A DNA stretch of 64,000 bases from Bacteroidales bacterium (GTDB lineage Bacteria; Bacteroidota; Bacteroidia; Bacteroidales; UBA932), in the NCBI GenBank assembly GCA_017554305.1, contig JAFZIN010000030.1, forward strand, positions 1-64,000, in the 5' to 3' direction. The translations under genes were made by a program, and so were the position numbers. Under the pieces are notes generated by a model. It was not told the origin of the DNA and did no database searches. It saw only the letters and a list, made by a program, of their open reading frames with translations. Of the stretch, positions 1 to 8,930 are shown one piece after another; position 1 is the stretch's first letter; the number at the start of each line of letters is the position of its first letter.

Positions 1-1233
1 AGAGGTTTTGAGAATTGTGAAGGAGATGTCCCCAATGCGGAACGTCTCCTTCTCTTTTGGGAAGGATTGAGCGGTGTAAAGAATAAGTCCGGCAAGTGTT
101 TCATACGAATCATCTTCCGGAAGATTCAGCTCATATTTTCTATTGATATCCTTAACATCCATACGGGCGGAGAAAACCCATTCGTTCTCTCCTATCTGCT
201 TCTCCAGCAAATCATTGCGGTCTAACTCATCATCTATCTCACCAAAGATTTCCTCAATGAGATCCTCCAGAGTAACAATGCCCTCCGTTCCGCCGTATTC
301 GTCATCTACCGCAACAATATTCTCCCTGCGGTTAATCATCATCTCCAGCAGAGCCTGAGCATCCATATCCATCTGCACGTGTTTGATTGGACGCAAAAGT
401 TCCTTAAGCGGAGCGTTACGTTTTTTCATAAGATCCTTACTTAAAACGTAACCAATGATATCATCTATAGTCTCCTTATACACAATGATTCTGGAGTATC
501 CGGTATCTACAAAAAGAGCCAGCAGATCCTCTGAAGATTCCTCAATATCTATGGCGGTAATTTCTGTACGCGGAATAAGACACTCCTTAATTTTTGTCTT
601 TGAAAAATCTACCGCATTCTGGAAAATCTCAATGTCTGAAGGAACATCATCACCCTGCGCATCTTCCACCTCTTCAGAGAGATTCAGCAAATCTGTCTGG
701 TCAAAAGCAGCCTCCTCCTGCTGATACGCGTATGCAACTTTCTCATCATCCTTTTTGCCTGCAACCATCATCCAGTTAGATAACTTATTGGTAATCCAGG
801 TAATAGGATAGAACAGGTAATAGAAGAAAAGAATAATTCTGTAGAAATGTGAGAACACCTTGTTGGCATTCAGATAACAGAGAGTTTTAGGCAGATACTC
901 CGCCGTTATCATCACAATGAAAGTTGCTATTACTGTCTCTATTATAATCGCGACAGATGTGGAGGTAGTTAAATACTTGTAAATCAGAGGGGAGAGCAGG
1001 TGCGCCGCCGCAATACTGTAAATAACCACAAATATGTTGTTGCCCACCAGAAGAGCGGAAATTAAATCTCCCTCATTCTTTATGAACCTGTCCATTGCAA
1101 CCGCATACTTTTTTCCCTCCTTTTTATCCAGTGCAACTTTAAGACGGTTGCAGTGCAAAAAGGCCATTTCATAGCCGGAAAAAAGGCAGCAGAAACAGAG
1201 TGCTACAACTACTATGATTATGTTGGTTATCAT
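1..1233 (-). CDS. CNNM/CBS/CorC_HlyC transporter-like membrane protein (GldE-like), 3' end cut by window
   Basis: The frame is open from an ATG at 1233 to the window edge (411 codons), so the C-terminus is missing. The N-terminal part looks like a DUF21/CNNM membrane domain, with hydrophobic segments near residues 3-22, 65-85, 90-115 and 128-152. A CBS pair follows, starting at LIPRTEITA near residue 219 and including GTEGIVTLEDLIEEIFGEI near 313-332. The last ~75 residues match the CorC/HlyC transporter-associated domain. Families with this architecture are magnesium/cobalt-efflux-type proteins or, in Bacteroidota, the gliding-associated GldE; sequence alone does not separate these. It starts 1 base after the lptC stop, so it is the last visible gene of a minus-strand operon. 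Confidence 0.85.
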   Translation of the reverse strand, partial: MITNIIIVVVALCFCCLFSGYEMAFLHCNRLKVALDKKEGKKYAVAMDRFIKNEGDLISALLVGNNIFVVIYSIAAAHLLSPLIYKYLTTSTSVAIIIETVIATFIVMITAEYLPKTLCYLNANKVFSHFYRIILFFYYLFYPITWITNKLSNWMMVAGKKDDEKVAYAYQQEEAAFDQTDLLNLSEEVEDAQGDDVPSDIEIFQNAVDFSKTKIKECLIPRTEITAIDIEESSEDLLALFVDTGYSRIIVYKETIDDIIGYVLSKDLMKKRNAPLKELLRPIKHVQMDMDAQALLEMMINRRENIVAVDDEYGGTEGIVTLEDLIEEIFGEIDDELDRNDLLEKQIGENEWVFSARMDVKDINRKYELNLPEDDSYETLAGLILYTAQSFPKEKETFRIGDISFTILKTS

Positions 1234-1234
1234 A

Positions 1235-1906
1235 CTATTTTTTGCCCGTAACTTTAAGATCTACCCCTATCTTTTCCGGACGGAGAATAGGTCCTATAAA
1301 GTTTGCAGTATCCACGTAAGTGGAGTCTGCCTCCAGACGGCTGAAGGAATCAAACGGACGTCTTATCTCAGCATTGGAAGCAGTCTCATCACTCTCCATT
1401 CCGTAGCCCTGCATAAATCCCTGAGGAGAAGCCATTTCCACGTAACAGTCCGTGTAAATTTTGTGGGTGTAACGGTCCCAGTAAAGAGTGTCTGTCTTCA
1501 TGGTCTGACCATTAACAAAATTGCGGATTACAACGTTGCCGTAAACCTCCCAAACCTCCTCAAGATTTTTCTTGGTGGTGTGCTTTGCAACCTCTGCGTG
1601 AATGTGCGCCTCAAGGTTGCTGTCTCTGTAAGAGTAAACGTCAAAGCCGTTTGGAAAGAGATCGTAAGAGAGAGAGTCCAGTTCATACTTCTCCATTCTT
1701 GGAGCCTGGAGTCTCATAACAACATCTCCGTTGGTAGACTGAACGGCAACTATGCTGTCTCCCTGCATTCTGGGAGCGGTGGCCAGATCTATCTGGTTGG
1801 CAAGTTCTGTCCTTCTGGAACAGGAAATGGACAATGCAAAAAAGAGGATTACCAAAATAACTTTTGGTAATCCTTTTAACCCTCTTGAGTACAGGCCTTT
1901 ATGCAT
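1235..1906 (-). CDS. lptC: LPS export system periplasmic protein LptC
   Basis: This 223-residue protein has an N-terminal hydrophobic segment (about residues 14-28) ending in SISC, so it is probably a lipoprotein or membrane-anchored. The body matches LptC: QGDSIVAVQSTNGD near residue 48, and a strand pattern including VYGNVVIRNFVNGQTMKTDTLYWD. LptC is the bitopic partner of LptBFG and hands LPS to LptA in the periplasm. It lies 16 bases after the TPR gene and 1 base before the CNNM gene, which is a gene order common in Bacteroidales. A large antisense frame here is a shadow. Confidence 0.85.
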   Translation of the reverse strand: MHKGLYSRGLKGLPKVILVILFFALSISCSRRTELANQIDLATAPRMQGDSIVAVQSTNGDVVMRLQAPRMEKYELDSLSYDLFPNGFDVYSYRDSNLEAHIHAEVAKHTTKKNLEEVWEVYGNVVIRNFVNGQTMKTDTLYWDRYTHKIYTDCYVEMASPQGFMQGYGMESDETASNAEIRRPFDSFSRLEADSTYVDTANFIGPILRPEKIGVDLKVTGKK

Positions 1907-1922
1907 TGTGCCTAAAGGTTTT

Positions 1923-3248
1923 CTACTTCAAAGTTCTAACCGTTGTAGAGGCGCTCATACCTCCGCAGGAAACGGAGTAGCCCTTACCGTCTACAAGGTC
2001 ATACATAAAGGCATCCTCAGCCTTAGGGAAGTACTGACGATATCTTGCAATGTTCTTCTGAGCCTCCGCAGCAAGTGAAGGATCCTTTGCCATTGCTCTC
2101 TGCATAAAGTCTGTAGCAACCCAGAACTTTGCTCTCTTTGCTATCTCATCACCACCGCAGGATACGGAAGCCCAGATAGTTCCAATAAGCATCTCTGCCT
2201 TGCCTGCATACTTAGGATTAAGATCTGCAGCCTGGCGTGCAACTGAAGCAGCCTGACCGAATGAACGGTTCTTATAGTAAATTGTTGCAAGCTCATAGAG
2301 GTAAGTTCCTTTGTCTACGCCTGTTGCAACGCTTGCAGCCTCTTTCAGATAACCAAGAGCCTTATCCTCATCTCCCTTTGAATTAAAGAATCTGTAAAGG
2401 AAGTAAGCAGATCCGGCAGACGGTTTGAGTTTGTACATCTGACCTACAACCTGTGAGAAGAGTTCAGAATCTGTACACTCGTTGCTGTTGAGCAGGCTTG
2501 ATATGGTCTTAAGAAGAGTGGTATCATTAGGGTTCTGCTCAAATCTTGGAGTGAACACTTTAATGAGGTTATCACAGGTAGCAACACCGCTGTTGATGAA
2601 TGCGTTCTGAAGCATAGCCTCTGAAGTCTCAATTGTGGTGTCATTAGGAAACTCTGCCTTGCGGGCCTCAAAGAGTTCATTGAATTTTGAGTATGCGTTC
2701 ATCACATCCTCATCTGTAATCTGCTTAGCAGCAAAGAGTTCTCCGGCCTTAATCATAGCGTTAACTATCATCTGGTCATCTGCTGCTGCACCAAACTCAT
2801 CTGTGTAAGCAGTAAGATTATCATAGAGAAGTCTTGCCTTCTCAGGATTCTGTCCAAAGAACATCATCATATCCTTCAGACGTCCCTCCTTTGCAGCCTT
2901 AGCCTTGCTAGGGAAAAGACTTGCTCTGGTGTTAGCCAACTCCAAAAGGGAGTCAATCATAGCGGCTCTCTTCTCCGGATCCTGAGTATTGTTGATTCTG
3001 CTCAACATAATTTTTCTACCGTTAATGTAGAGGTTCTGAGAAACCTTTGGAGGACAGAATTTTAAAGCTTGAATCCAATGAGAGTAAGCCTCTGTCATGT
3101 TGCCCTGACGAAGGAAATCCTGATAGAAATTAAGATTGTTCACACAATCTGCGCTATCCTTTCCAAATCTACCTTGAGCGGAAACCTCAACGGTAGTGAA
3201 GAGGGCCAGAGCAGTGAATACCAACAGTGCAATTCTTAATTTTTTCAT
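1923..3248 (-). CDS. Secreted TPR-repeat protein, function unknown
   Basis: This 441-residue protein has a clear signal peptide (MKKLRIALLVF...TVEVSAQG, cleavage near residue 25). The rest is largely alpha-helical with degenerate tetratricopeptide-like units; the clearest are near residues 285-360 (YFLYRFFNSKGDEDKALGYL and GTYLYELATIYYKNRSFGQA). Repeated Cys-Gly-Gly motifs occur near residues 378 and 431. TPR proteins scaffold other proteins, and the position between an outer-membrane barrel and lptC suggests an envelope role. It has its own -7 element upstream. No catalytic motif was found. Confidence 0.7.
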   Translation of the reverse strand: MKKLRIALLVFTALALFTTVEVSAQGRFGKDSADCVNNLNFYQDFLRQGNMTEAYSHWIQALKFCPPKVSQNLYINGRKIMLSRINNTQDPEKRAAMIDSLLELANTRASLFPSKAKAAKEGRLKDMMMFFGQNPEKARLLYDNLTAYTDEFGAAADDQMIVNAMIKAGELFAAKQITDEDVMNAYSKFNELFEARKAEFPNDTTIETSEAMLQNAFINSGVATCDNLIKVFTPRFEQNPNDTTLLKTISSLLNSNECTDSELFSQVVGQMYKLKPSAGSAYFLYRFFNSKGDEDKALGYLKEAASVATGVDKGTYLYELATIYYKNRSFGQAASVARQAADLNPKYAGKAEMLIGTIWASVSCGGDEIAKRAKFWVATDFMQRAMAKDPSLAAEAQKNIARYRQYFPKAEDAFMYDLVDGKGYSVSCGGMSASTTVRTLK

Positions 3249-3297
3249 AGTAGCAATTATTTGAGTAGTTCTTATTTATACTTGTTTATATTGGTTG

Positions 3298-3305
3298 CAA
3301 ATGTA
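3298..3305 (-). promoter_or_regulatory. -7 element TACATTTG for the TPR gene
   Basis: TACATTTG on the minus strand fits the Bacteroidota housekeeping -7 consensus TAnnTTTG. It sits about 50 bases upstream of the TPR gene's ATG, in the spacer after the barrel gene. It suggests that TPR-lptC-CNNM can be transcribed independently of coaX. Confidence 0.5.
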
Positions 3306-3311
3306 GTCAAA

Positions 3312-4601
3312 TTATTGGAACTTAGGTTTTACAAACCAAATATCGTGCAAACTTAAGCTCACAATGAAATTAATGTAATTTTCTCTTACCAAATTACCTG
3401 TTTTAGAGCCTCTCTGACCAAAATCTACCGCAACGTTAATTGAATTGTTAAGACGGTAGATTGGGAAGGATGCACCTATTGTAAATCCCATCTGGTTAAT
3501 GCTCTTGCCGTCCAGCCTTACGTAGGTCTTGTCATAGTGGAAACCAGCACGGTATGAACATCTCTTGTAGTAGTAACGGATATCATATCTGCTTGGAGTA
3601 AACTCACCTCCAATCTTAATGGAAGAGGCTGTCTGTGAGTCAAATCCAACGCCAGGAGTATTTTTGAAAGTGGTCTTTGACCAATCCTGTCTCTCATAAT
3701 CCAAACCAATTGTCCACTTGTCCTGTTTAGAGAGAGCAATACCTGTGGAGAATTTCCCGGGGATTTTAAGGTGCTCCTTAACCGGAGTATCCATAATGGT
3801 ATCCTTAATAGTACCGTCATACGCGTAGGCGTATCTGCTCTGTGAGCCGTAGAGCGTGCTCTTCATTCTGTAGGTAGCACCCACTGTAAGCGTGGTGTTC
3901 TCCATTGGCATTGGGAAGGAGGCCTGAGCTGCAAACTCTGCACTCCAGCCGTGAGGCTTGTGCTTCCATCCGGTTTCTACAGTTCTTATAGCGGTTTCAG
4001 AAAAGGCTACGTTACTGTGATTTGTAAGATTACCAAAGTAGTATACTGCGGTGGCTCCAACAGAGACGTTCTTTATAACGTTCATTGCTCCGCCAAAGAA
4101 AATCTGGTTGATATTTCCGTTGCCGTATTTGTAGTAACTTATGTAACCGTATTTGTTTATGAGGTTTACATCATCCTCAACGCTCTTAAACTTGTAACCT
4201 ACGCTGGAGTAAGGTGTTAATCCAAAGATGAAAGAGGCTTTGTTCTTTATTGGGAAGGAGAAGGCAAAGTTGTTGATATTGCCGGTGTTGTAGGCGGAGT
4301 GGGTGTTCCTGTCCTTAAGGTACATATTCCTGCCCACCACACCAATATCCATCATAAAGGAGAGGGTGTCTCTCTGGGTTAAAGAGGCTATATTCTTGTA
4401 GTTTATAAATCTGTTGTCTCTTATTCCCATTCCTATGCCGCCCATACCCAGGTTAATGGCAGATGAGTTGTTGTAAAGATCTCCTACTCCGTACAGGGAG
4501 TATGGAGTAAAAGTTCCAAGTGCATCAACATCCTGAGCCGCCATACGGGTTACTCCAAATAAAAAGGCAGATGCCAATAATATCAATCTCTTTGCTCTCA
4601 T
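3312..4601 (-). CDS. Outer-membrane beta-barrel protein (FadL/PorV-like), function unknown
   Basis: About 429 residues from the ATG at 4601, which follows the coaX TAA with a 1-base gap; an upstream in-frame ATG at 4613 would overlap coaX by 11 bases and is less likely. The signal peptide ends near VTRMAAQD. The mature part has the alternating, glycine- and tyrosine-rich texture of a porin-like barrel (FTPYSLYGVGDLYN, AINLGMGGIGMGIRDN, and late strands such as VDFGQRGSKTGNL). The early glycine-rich segment resembles FadL/TodX-type barrels. The substrate is unknown. It is translationally linked to coaX and precedes the TPR/lptC block. Confidence 0.7.
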   Translation of the reverse strand: MRAKRLILLASAFLFGVTRMAAQDVDALGTFTPYSLYGVGDLYNNSSAINLGMGGIGMGIRDNRFINYKNIASLTQRDTLSFMMDIGVVGRNMYLKDRNTHSAYNTGNINNFAFSFPIKNKASFIFGLTPYSSVGYKFKSVEDDVNLINKYGYISYYKYGNGNINQIFFGGAMNVIKNVSVGATAVYYFGNLTNHSNVAFSETAIRTVETGWKHKPHGWSAEFAAQASFPMPMENTTLTVGATYRMKSTLYGSQSRYAYAYDGTIKDTIMDTPVKEHLKIPGKFSTGIALSKQDKWTIGLDYERQDWSKTTFKNTPGVGFDSQTASSIKIGGEFTPSRYDIRYYYKRCSYRAGFHYDKTYVRLDGKSINQMGFTIGASFPIYRLNNSINVAVDFGQRGSKTGNLVRENYINFIVSLSLHDIWFVKPKFQ

Positions 4602-4602
4602 T

Positions 4603-5334
4603 TTACTTTGCATAAAAATCTGCTATAATTGCCAATCCCTGCAGTACCATATCCTGTGTTGCAAAAACAGTGTGCTTAATTCTGTGTGCAAAATAGAAGG
4701 AATCACCTCCCGTAAAAATTATGGTATGCTGCGGATATCTCTTAATATATCCCTCCACTTCAAATATCAGACCGAATACCACTCCTGCGCTCATTGCACC
4801 GATGGTGGTAACTCCCACAGGCGGGAATTCGGCATCCGGAGTAATATATGGAAGAAGGCCCGTAAACTCGTTTAAGGCTCTGAAACGGCTGCGCATTCCC
4901 AGAGAGATGTTTCCTCCCAGATAATGCCCCTCCTTGTCTATGAAATCTACCGTTAGGGCGGTTCCAAAGTCAAACTTTATACAGTCCTGACCCTTAAACA
5001 TATAGGCCACGGCCAGAGCCGCCGCAATACGGTCTGCACCCAGCTCCGTTGCGTCAAACCCGTAACCTAAATCTACAGGCAGAGGCGTTTTGTAATCCAG
5101 CAGTATAAGCTTCTTGCAGAGAGGCTCCAGGGCCGCCTTAACCGGCTCGTTGGAGGTTCTTACGTTGCTTACAACTATTGTATTTACCTCATACTCCGTA
5201 GATTCTATAACACTCTTAATGAAGGCTACAGCGTCCCTGTCTGAAGAACGGTGAAGGCGCCCCATTGTGCCGTTGTAGTAAAATACAACCTTGGCGTTGG
5301 TGTTACCTATATCTACTAAAAGGTTTGTTTCCAT
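4603..5334 (-). CDS. coaX: Type III pantothenate kinase
   Basis: CoaX phosphorylates pantothenate in the first committed step of coenzyme A synthesis. The 243 residues are the normal length. All three motifs of the type III family are present: the phosphate loop DIGNTNAKV (residues 8-16), GADRIAAALA (99-108, with D101 the expected catalytic base) and DFGTALTVDF (122-131). It is first in a minus-strand operon with the outer-membrane barrel. A -7 element 8 bases before the ATG implies an almost leaderless transcript. Confidence 0.95.
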   Translation of the reverse strand: METNLLVDIGNTNAKVVFYYNGTMGRLHRSSDRDAVAFIKSVIESTEYEVNTIVVSNVRTSNEPVKAALEPLCKKLILLDYKTPLPVDLGYGFDATELGADRIAAALAVAYMFKGQDCIKFDFGTALTVDFIDKEGHYLGGNISLGMRSRFRALNEFTGLLPYITPDAEFPPVGVTTIGAMSAGVVFGLIFEVEGYIKRYPQHTIIFTGGDSFYFAHRIKHTVFATQDMVLQGLAIIADFYAK

Positions 5335-5342
5335 ATAAGGTC

Positions 5343-5350
5343 CAAATATA
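5343..5350 (-). promoter_or_regulatory. -7 element TATATTTG for coaX
   Basis: TATATTTG on the minus strand lies 8 bases upstream of the coaX ATG. With the usual start-site distance, the mRNA would begin within a few bases of the start codon. Confidence 0.55.
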
Positions 5351-5376
5351 GTGATATTTTGAATACAATCTTATAA

Positions 5377-8300
5377 TCAAGCCCCTAAAGAGCATATTAT
5401 ACCGTATGCGGCGGTTACTGATCTCACACCCGGAACGGTAAGGGTAAGTTTCTTCTCCTGCGGTTTGTAGTTAAGTTTTGCACCTCTTAAAGAGGCAATC
5501 CTGCCCATCACTTTCTGATACAACTCCGTTCTGTAAAAGGCTGAATTGGCGTCAGATACAAAGTACAGACGCATAATGTCAGACTTAAGAATAATTCTCT
5601 CCACTCCTATATTTACCGCTCTGAGCCTGAGTTTTACAACATTGGCAAGCTCCAGAACCTGAGCAGGCGGAGTGCCGAACCTGTCTTTCAAAGACTCTAT
5701 AAACGGCTCAATATCACTCTCATCCTTAACTGCATCCAAATCTTTGTAGAGTTTAATCTTCTCTGTAGGCTGAGGTATATACTCATCGGGAATAAAAATC
5801 TCAAGGTCTGTTTCAACCGTACAGTCAGATACAAACTGAGTGGTGTTCTGCATTGGATTTACAAAGTCCGGACGCTGGGAGTTAATCTCTATAAAGGCCT
5901 CATTCAGAATCTTCTGGTAGGTTTCAAATCCCATATCTGCAATAAAGCCGCTCTGCTCTCCGCCAAGCATATTTCCCGCACCTCTAATATCCAAATCCTG
6001 CATTGCAATATTGAATCCGCTGCCAAGTTCGGAGAAGGCCTCAATTGCCTTTATTCTCCTCTTTGCATCCTCTGTAATTGAAGACATAGGCGGAACAATC
6101 AGATAACAGTATGCTCTGCGATTGCTCCTTCCAACTCTTCCTCTCAACTGATGCAAATCACTCAGTCCGAACATCTGCGCCTGGTTGATAATCATAGTGT
6201 TGGCGTTAGGTATATCTATACCGTTCTCTATGATTGTGGTGGAGATAAGCACGTCATAATCTCCCCTTATGAAATCAAGAATTCTGTTCTCCAGCAGAGA
6301 AGGCTCCATCTTGCCGTGCCCCACAATTGTCTTTGCCATAGGACATATTCGGTTAATCATCTGCTCAACCGCAAGTATATCCTCCACCCTGTTGTGAACA
6401 AAGAAGACCTGTCCGCCTCTCTTTATTTCACTCTCTATGGCTTCCTTTATGTAATCCTCGTTAAAATCAATAACTTCCGTCTCCACCGGCAGCCTGTTTG
6501 GCGGAGGAGTATTAATTATTGAGAGATCTCTTGCGCCAAGCAGTGAGAACTGCAGAGTACGAGGAATAGGAGTGGCAGTAAGAGTTAACGTATCCACCTC
6601 AACTTTCAACTGACGCAGCCTCTCTTTTGCCGCAACACCAAACTTCTGCTCCTCATCAATTATCAAAAGTCCAAGATCTTTGAATGTGATGTTTTTATTC
6701 AGAAGACGGTGAGTTCCTATTATAATATCTGTTTTTCCCTCTTTAACATCTTCCGTTATCTGACGGATATCTTTTGCCGTACGTAAACGGCTTATATAAT
6801 CTATTTTACAAGGGAACTCCGCCAGTCTTTCAGTAAAAGTTTTATAGTGCTGAAGCGCAAGAATTGTAGTAGGAACCAGAACGCAAACCTGCTTTCCGTC
6901 ACACACCGCTTTGAATGCAGCACGTATTGCAACCTCCGTCTTTCCAAATCCCACATCTCCGCATATTAAACGGTCCATAGGATTTTCACTCTCCATATCT
7001 GCCTTAACAGCCTTGGTTGCCTTTACCTGATCCGGAGTATCATCAAAGATAAAAGAGGCTTCAAGTTCGTTCTGAAGATAGGAGTCTGCAGAGAAGGCAA
7101 AGCCCTTTGTTCCCTTACGTTTTGCATAGAGTTCTATAAGCTCTTTTGCAATATCTTTAATCTTGGCTTTTGTGGTGGTTTTCAGCTTGTTCCAGGCACC
7201 GCTGCCAAGTTTGTAAATTTTAGGAGGCTCACCGTCTTTGCTCTTGTATTTGGAGATTTTATGAAGCCCTCCAACAGAGACAAAAATAACATCTCCGTCT
7301 TTGTAAATTATTTTTATTGCCTCCTGATGTTTTCCGTTTACTTCTGTCTTTACCAACCCTCCAAAGACACCTACTCCGTGGTCTATATGAACAACATAAT
7401 CTCCAACGTGAAAAGCGCTCAGATCTTCCAGAGTAAGACGCTCGCTTCTTTCCACCTCACGTCTTACCTTCACTCTGTGATAACGCTCAAAAATCTGATG
7501 GTCCGTATAAAGACATATCTTTACATCTGAGCTTATAAAACCTTCGTTTATAGAACTTTCCAGCGCAACAAAGGTAGGATGCTCTCCCTCCGATATATGA
7601 GAAGAATCTTTAAAGATGTTTCTTATTCTCTCAATCTGTTCTTTGGAAGAGGAACTTATAAATACCTCATATCCCTGCTTCTTACGCGCTCTTATATCAT
7701 CTGCCAGAAGTTCAAAGTTACGGTTGAAACTTGGCTGAGGAGAGCAGTTCATCTTCAATACCTCTGCACTCTCTTTCTCTCCTATACTCCTGCCGTTTAG
7801 AGATATACAAGGATGATTCCCATACATCTCACCAAGTTGTTCGTATGTGTTGTTCCAAATTATAACGGAAGAATTTGAGGCGTAATTAAATAGAGTATCT
7901 CCTCCGTAAGCCATCACCTTATCTTCTCCGCAAACGTTCGGAAATATCTCAACACTTTTAACCTCCTCTTTAGAGCGCTGAGTATCAAGAGAAAACTTTC
8001 TTATACTCTCCACACTGTTTCCAAAGAAATCTATTCTGTAAGGAACATTGTCTGAATATGAGAATATATCTACAATACCTCCTCTTATTGCAAACTCACC
8101 CGGCTCAGAAACAAAATCTACCCTTTCAAATCCTCCTGCAGTAAGTTTTTCCTTTATTGAATCAAACTCAATCTCCTCACCTACAGATATTTTAAGTATA
8201 CTCTCCAATACCGCACGGCGGGCCATTATCTTCTCTTTAACCGCATCGGGGTATGTAACTATCGCGAGTGAAATAGTATCATCAGAAGAAAAGTTGTTAA

Positions 8301-8649
8301 GTGCGCTTAGAGTGATACTTCTTTGCACTTTGTTAGATGAGTCTTTAATTGAGATTTTTCTGGCCTGGGAAGAGGAGGAAAGGGGAAAGTAGCAGACCTC
8401 GCCCGCAAAAGTTTCATAAAGATCTGCGCACATATATTCGGCAGCCTCTTTGGTATCCTCCACCACTATATGAATGCCTCCCCGGCCGCTATTTTTGACG
8501 GCAGAAGATAATAGAAAAGCTTTGGAAGATCCAAAAAGTCCCTTTATAACTACAGAGTCACCCTTTTTAGAGCTCTCTATAAAGGAGGATAATCTTTTTA
8601 CCACTTCCAAGGAGTCAAACTTGCCGGCTATCCCTTCTATCCTGCTCAT
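5377..8649 (-). CDS. mfd: Transcription-repair coupling factor Mfd
   Basis: Mfd displaces RNA polymerase stalled at DNA lesions and recruits UvrA. The 1090 residues carry the full architecture: UvrB-like N-terminal region (with GEFAIRGGIVDIFSYS near 185), the RNA-polymerase-interacting CarD-like domain (VGDYVVHIDHGVGVFGG near 415), Walker A GDVGFGKTE near 565, DEEQ box near 668, helicase motif VI QLRGRVGRSNRRAYCYL near 838, and the C-terminal TRCF domain (DLDIRGAGNMLGGEQSG near 885 begins the end region). It is slightly shorter than E. coli Mfd, as is usual in this phylum. It has its own promoter in the divergent mfd-ruvB spacer. Confidence 0.97.
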   Translation of the reverse strand: MSRIEGIAGKFDSLEVVKRLSSFIESSKKGDSVVIKGLFGSSKAFLLSSAVKNSGRGGIHIVVEDTKEAAEYMCADLYETFAGEVCYFPLSSSSQARKISIKDSSNKVQRSITLSALNNFSSDDTISLAIVTYPDAVKEKIMARRAVLESILKISVGEEIEFDSIKEKLTAGGFERVDFVSEPGEFAIRGGIVDIFSYSDNVPYRIDFFGNSVESIRKFSLDTQRSKEEVKSVEIFPNVCGEDKVMAYGGDTLFNYASNSSVIIWNNTYEQLGEMYGNHPCISLNGRSIGEKESAEVLKMNCSPQPSFNRNFELLADDIRARKKQGYEVFISSSSKEQIERIRNIFKDSSHISEGEHPTFVALESSINEGFISSDVKICLYTDHQIFERYHRVKVRREVERSERLTLEDLSAFHVGDYVVHIDHGVGVFGGLVKTEVNGKHQEAIKIIYKDGDVIFVSVGGLHKISKYKSKDGEPPKIYKLGSGAWNKLKTTTKAKIKDIAKELIELYAKRKGTKGFAFSADSYLQNELEASFIFDDTPDQVKATKAVKADMESENPMDRLICGDVGFGKTEVAIRAAFKAVCDGKQVCVLVPTTILALQHYKTFTERLAEFPCKIDYISRLRTAKDIRQITEDVKEGKTDIIIGTHRLLNKNITFKDLGLLIIDEEQKFGVAAKERLRQLKVEVDTLTLTATPIPRTLQFSLLGARDLSIINTPPPNRLPVETEVIDFNEDYIKEAIESEIKRGGQVFFVHNRVEDILAVEQMINRICPMAKTIVGHGKMEPSLLENRILDFIRGDYDVLISTTIIENGIDIPNANTMIINQAQMFGLSDLHQLRGRVGRSNRRAYCYLIVPPMSSITEDAKRRIKAIEAFSELGSGFNIAMQDLDIRGAGNMLGGEQSGFIADMGFETYQKILNEAFIEINSQRPDFVNPMQNTTQFVSDCTVETDLEIFIPDEYIPQPTEKIKLYKDLDAVKDESDIEPFIESLKDRFGTPPAQVLELANVVKLRLRAVNIGVERIILKSDIMRLYFVSDANSAFYRTELYQKVMGRIASLRGAKLNYKPQEKKLTLTVPGVRSVTAAYGIICSLGA

Positions 8650-8659
8650 ATATGTGGTG

Positions 8660-8667
8660 CAAAGGTA
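8660..8667 (-). promoter_or_regulatory. -7 element TACCTTTG for mfd
   Basis: TACCTTTG on the minus strand lies 10 bases before the mfd ATG, predicting a leader of only a few nucleotides. Confidence 0.55.
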
Positions 8668-8687
8668 TATTAAATTGTTATTATCTT

Positions 8688-8905
8688 TGTTAATAACTTA
8701 TGAAAAAAGAGGGGAAAACTTTTTCTGTGGAAAAACCGCCTTTTTTCAAACAGATTTATCTATACGTTTTCAACACTTAGTTTTTTAAAAATATAGCTTT
8801 CAGGTGGTTCTAAATAGGATTTTTTAGGTTATCAACACTTTCCACAGGGTATTATTATAACTATCTTTTTATATTTAAATTTATATAGTAATTATATTTT
8901 AAACG
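8688..8905. other. Candidate replication origin: DnaA-box-like cluster next to an AT-rich tract
   Basis: The 281-bp spacer between the divergent mfd and ruvB genes holds several near-matches to the DnaA box TTATNCACA: TTATTAACA (minus, 8688-8696, 1 mismatch), TTTTCCACA (minus, 8726-8734, 1 mismatch), TTTTCAACA (8767-8775), TTATCAACA (8829-8837, 1 mismatch) and CTTTCCACA (8838-8846). Directly beside them, 8850-8905 is nearly pure A/T and could serve as the unwinding element. All genes to the left run minus and the first genes to the right run plus, as expected at an origin. dnaA itself is not in the window. This is an inference; no perfect box is present. Confidence 0.45.
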
Positions 8906-8915
8906 GTTAAAAAAG

Positions 8916-8923
8916 TATCTTTG
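8916..8923 (+). promoter_or_regulatory. -7 element TATCTTTG for ruvB
   Basis: TATCTTTG ends 7 bases before the ruvB ATG, so the transcript should be leaderless or nearly so. Confidence 0.6.
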
Positions 8924-8930
8924 TCTTGCT

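Noticed and set aside
1214..1870. 218-codon open frame antisense to lptC
   Set aside because: It lies wholly opposite a clear LptC gene in a tight operon, with no promoter or recognisable protein motif.
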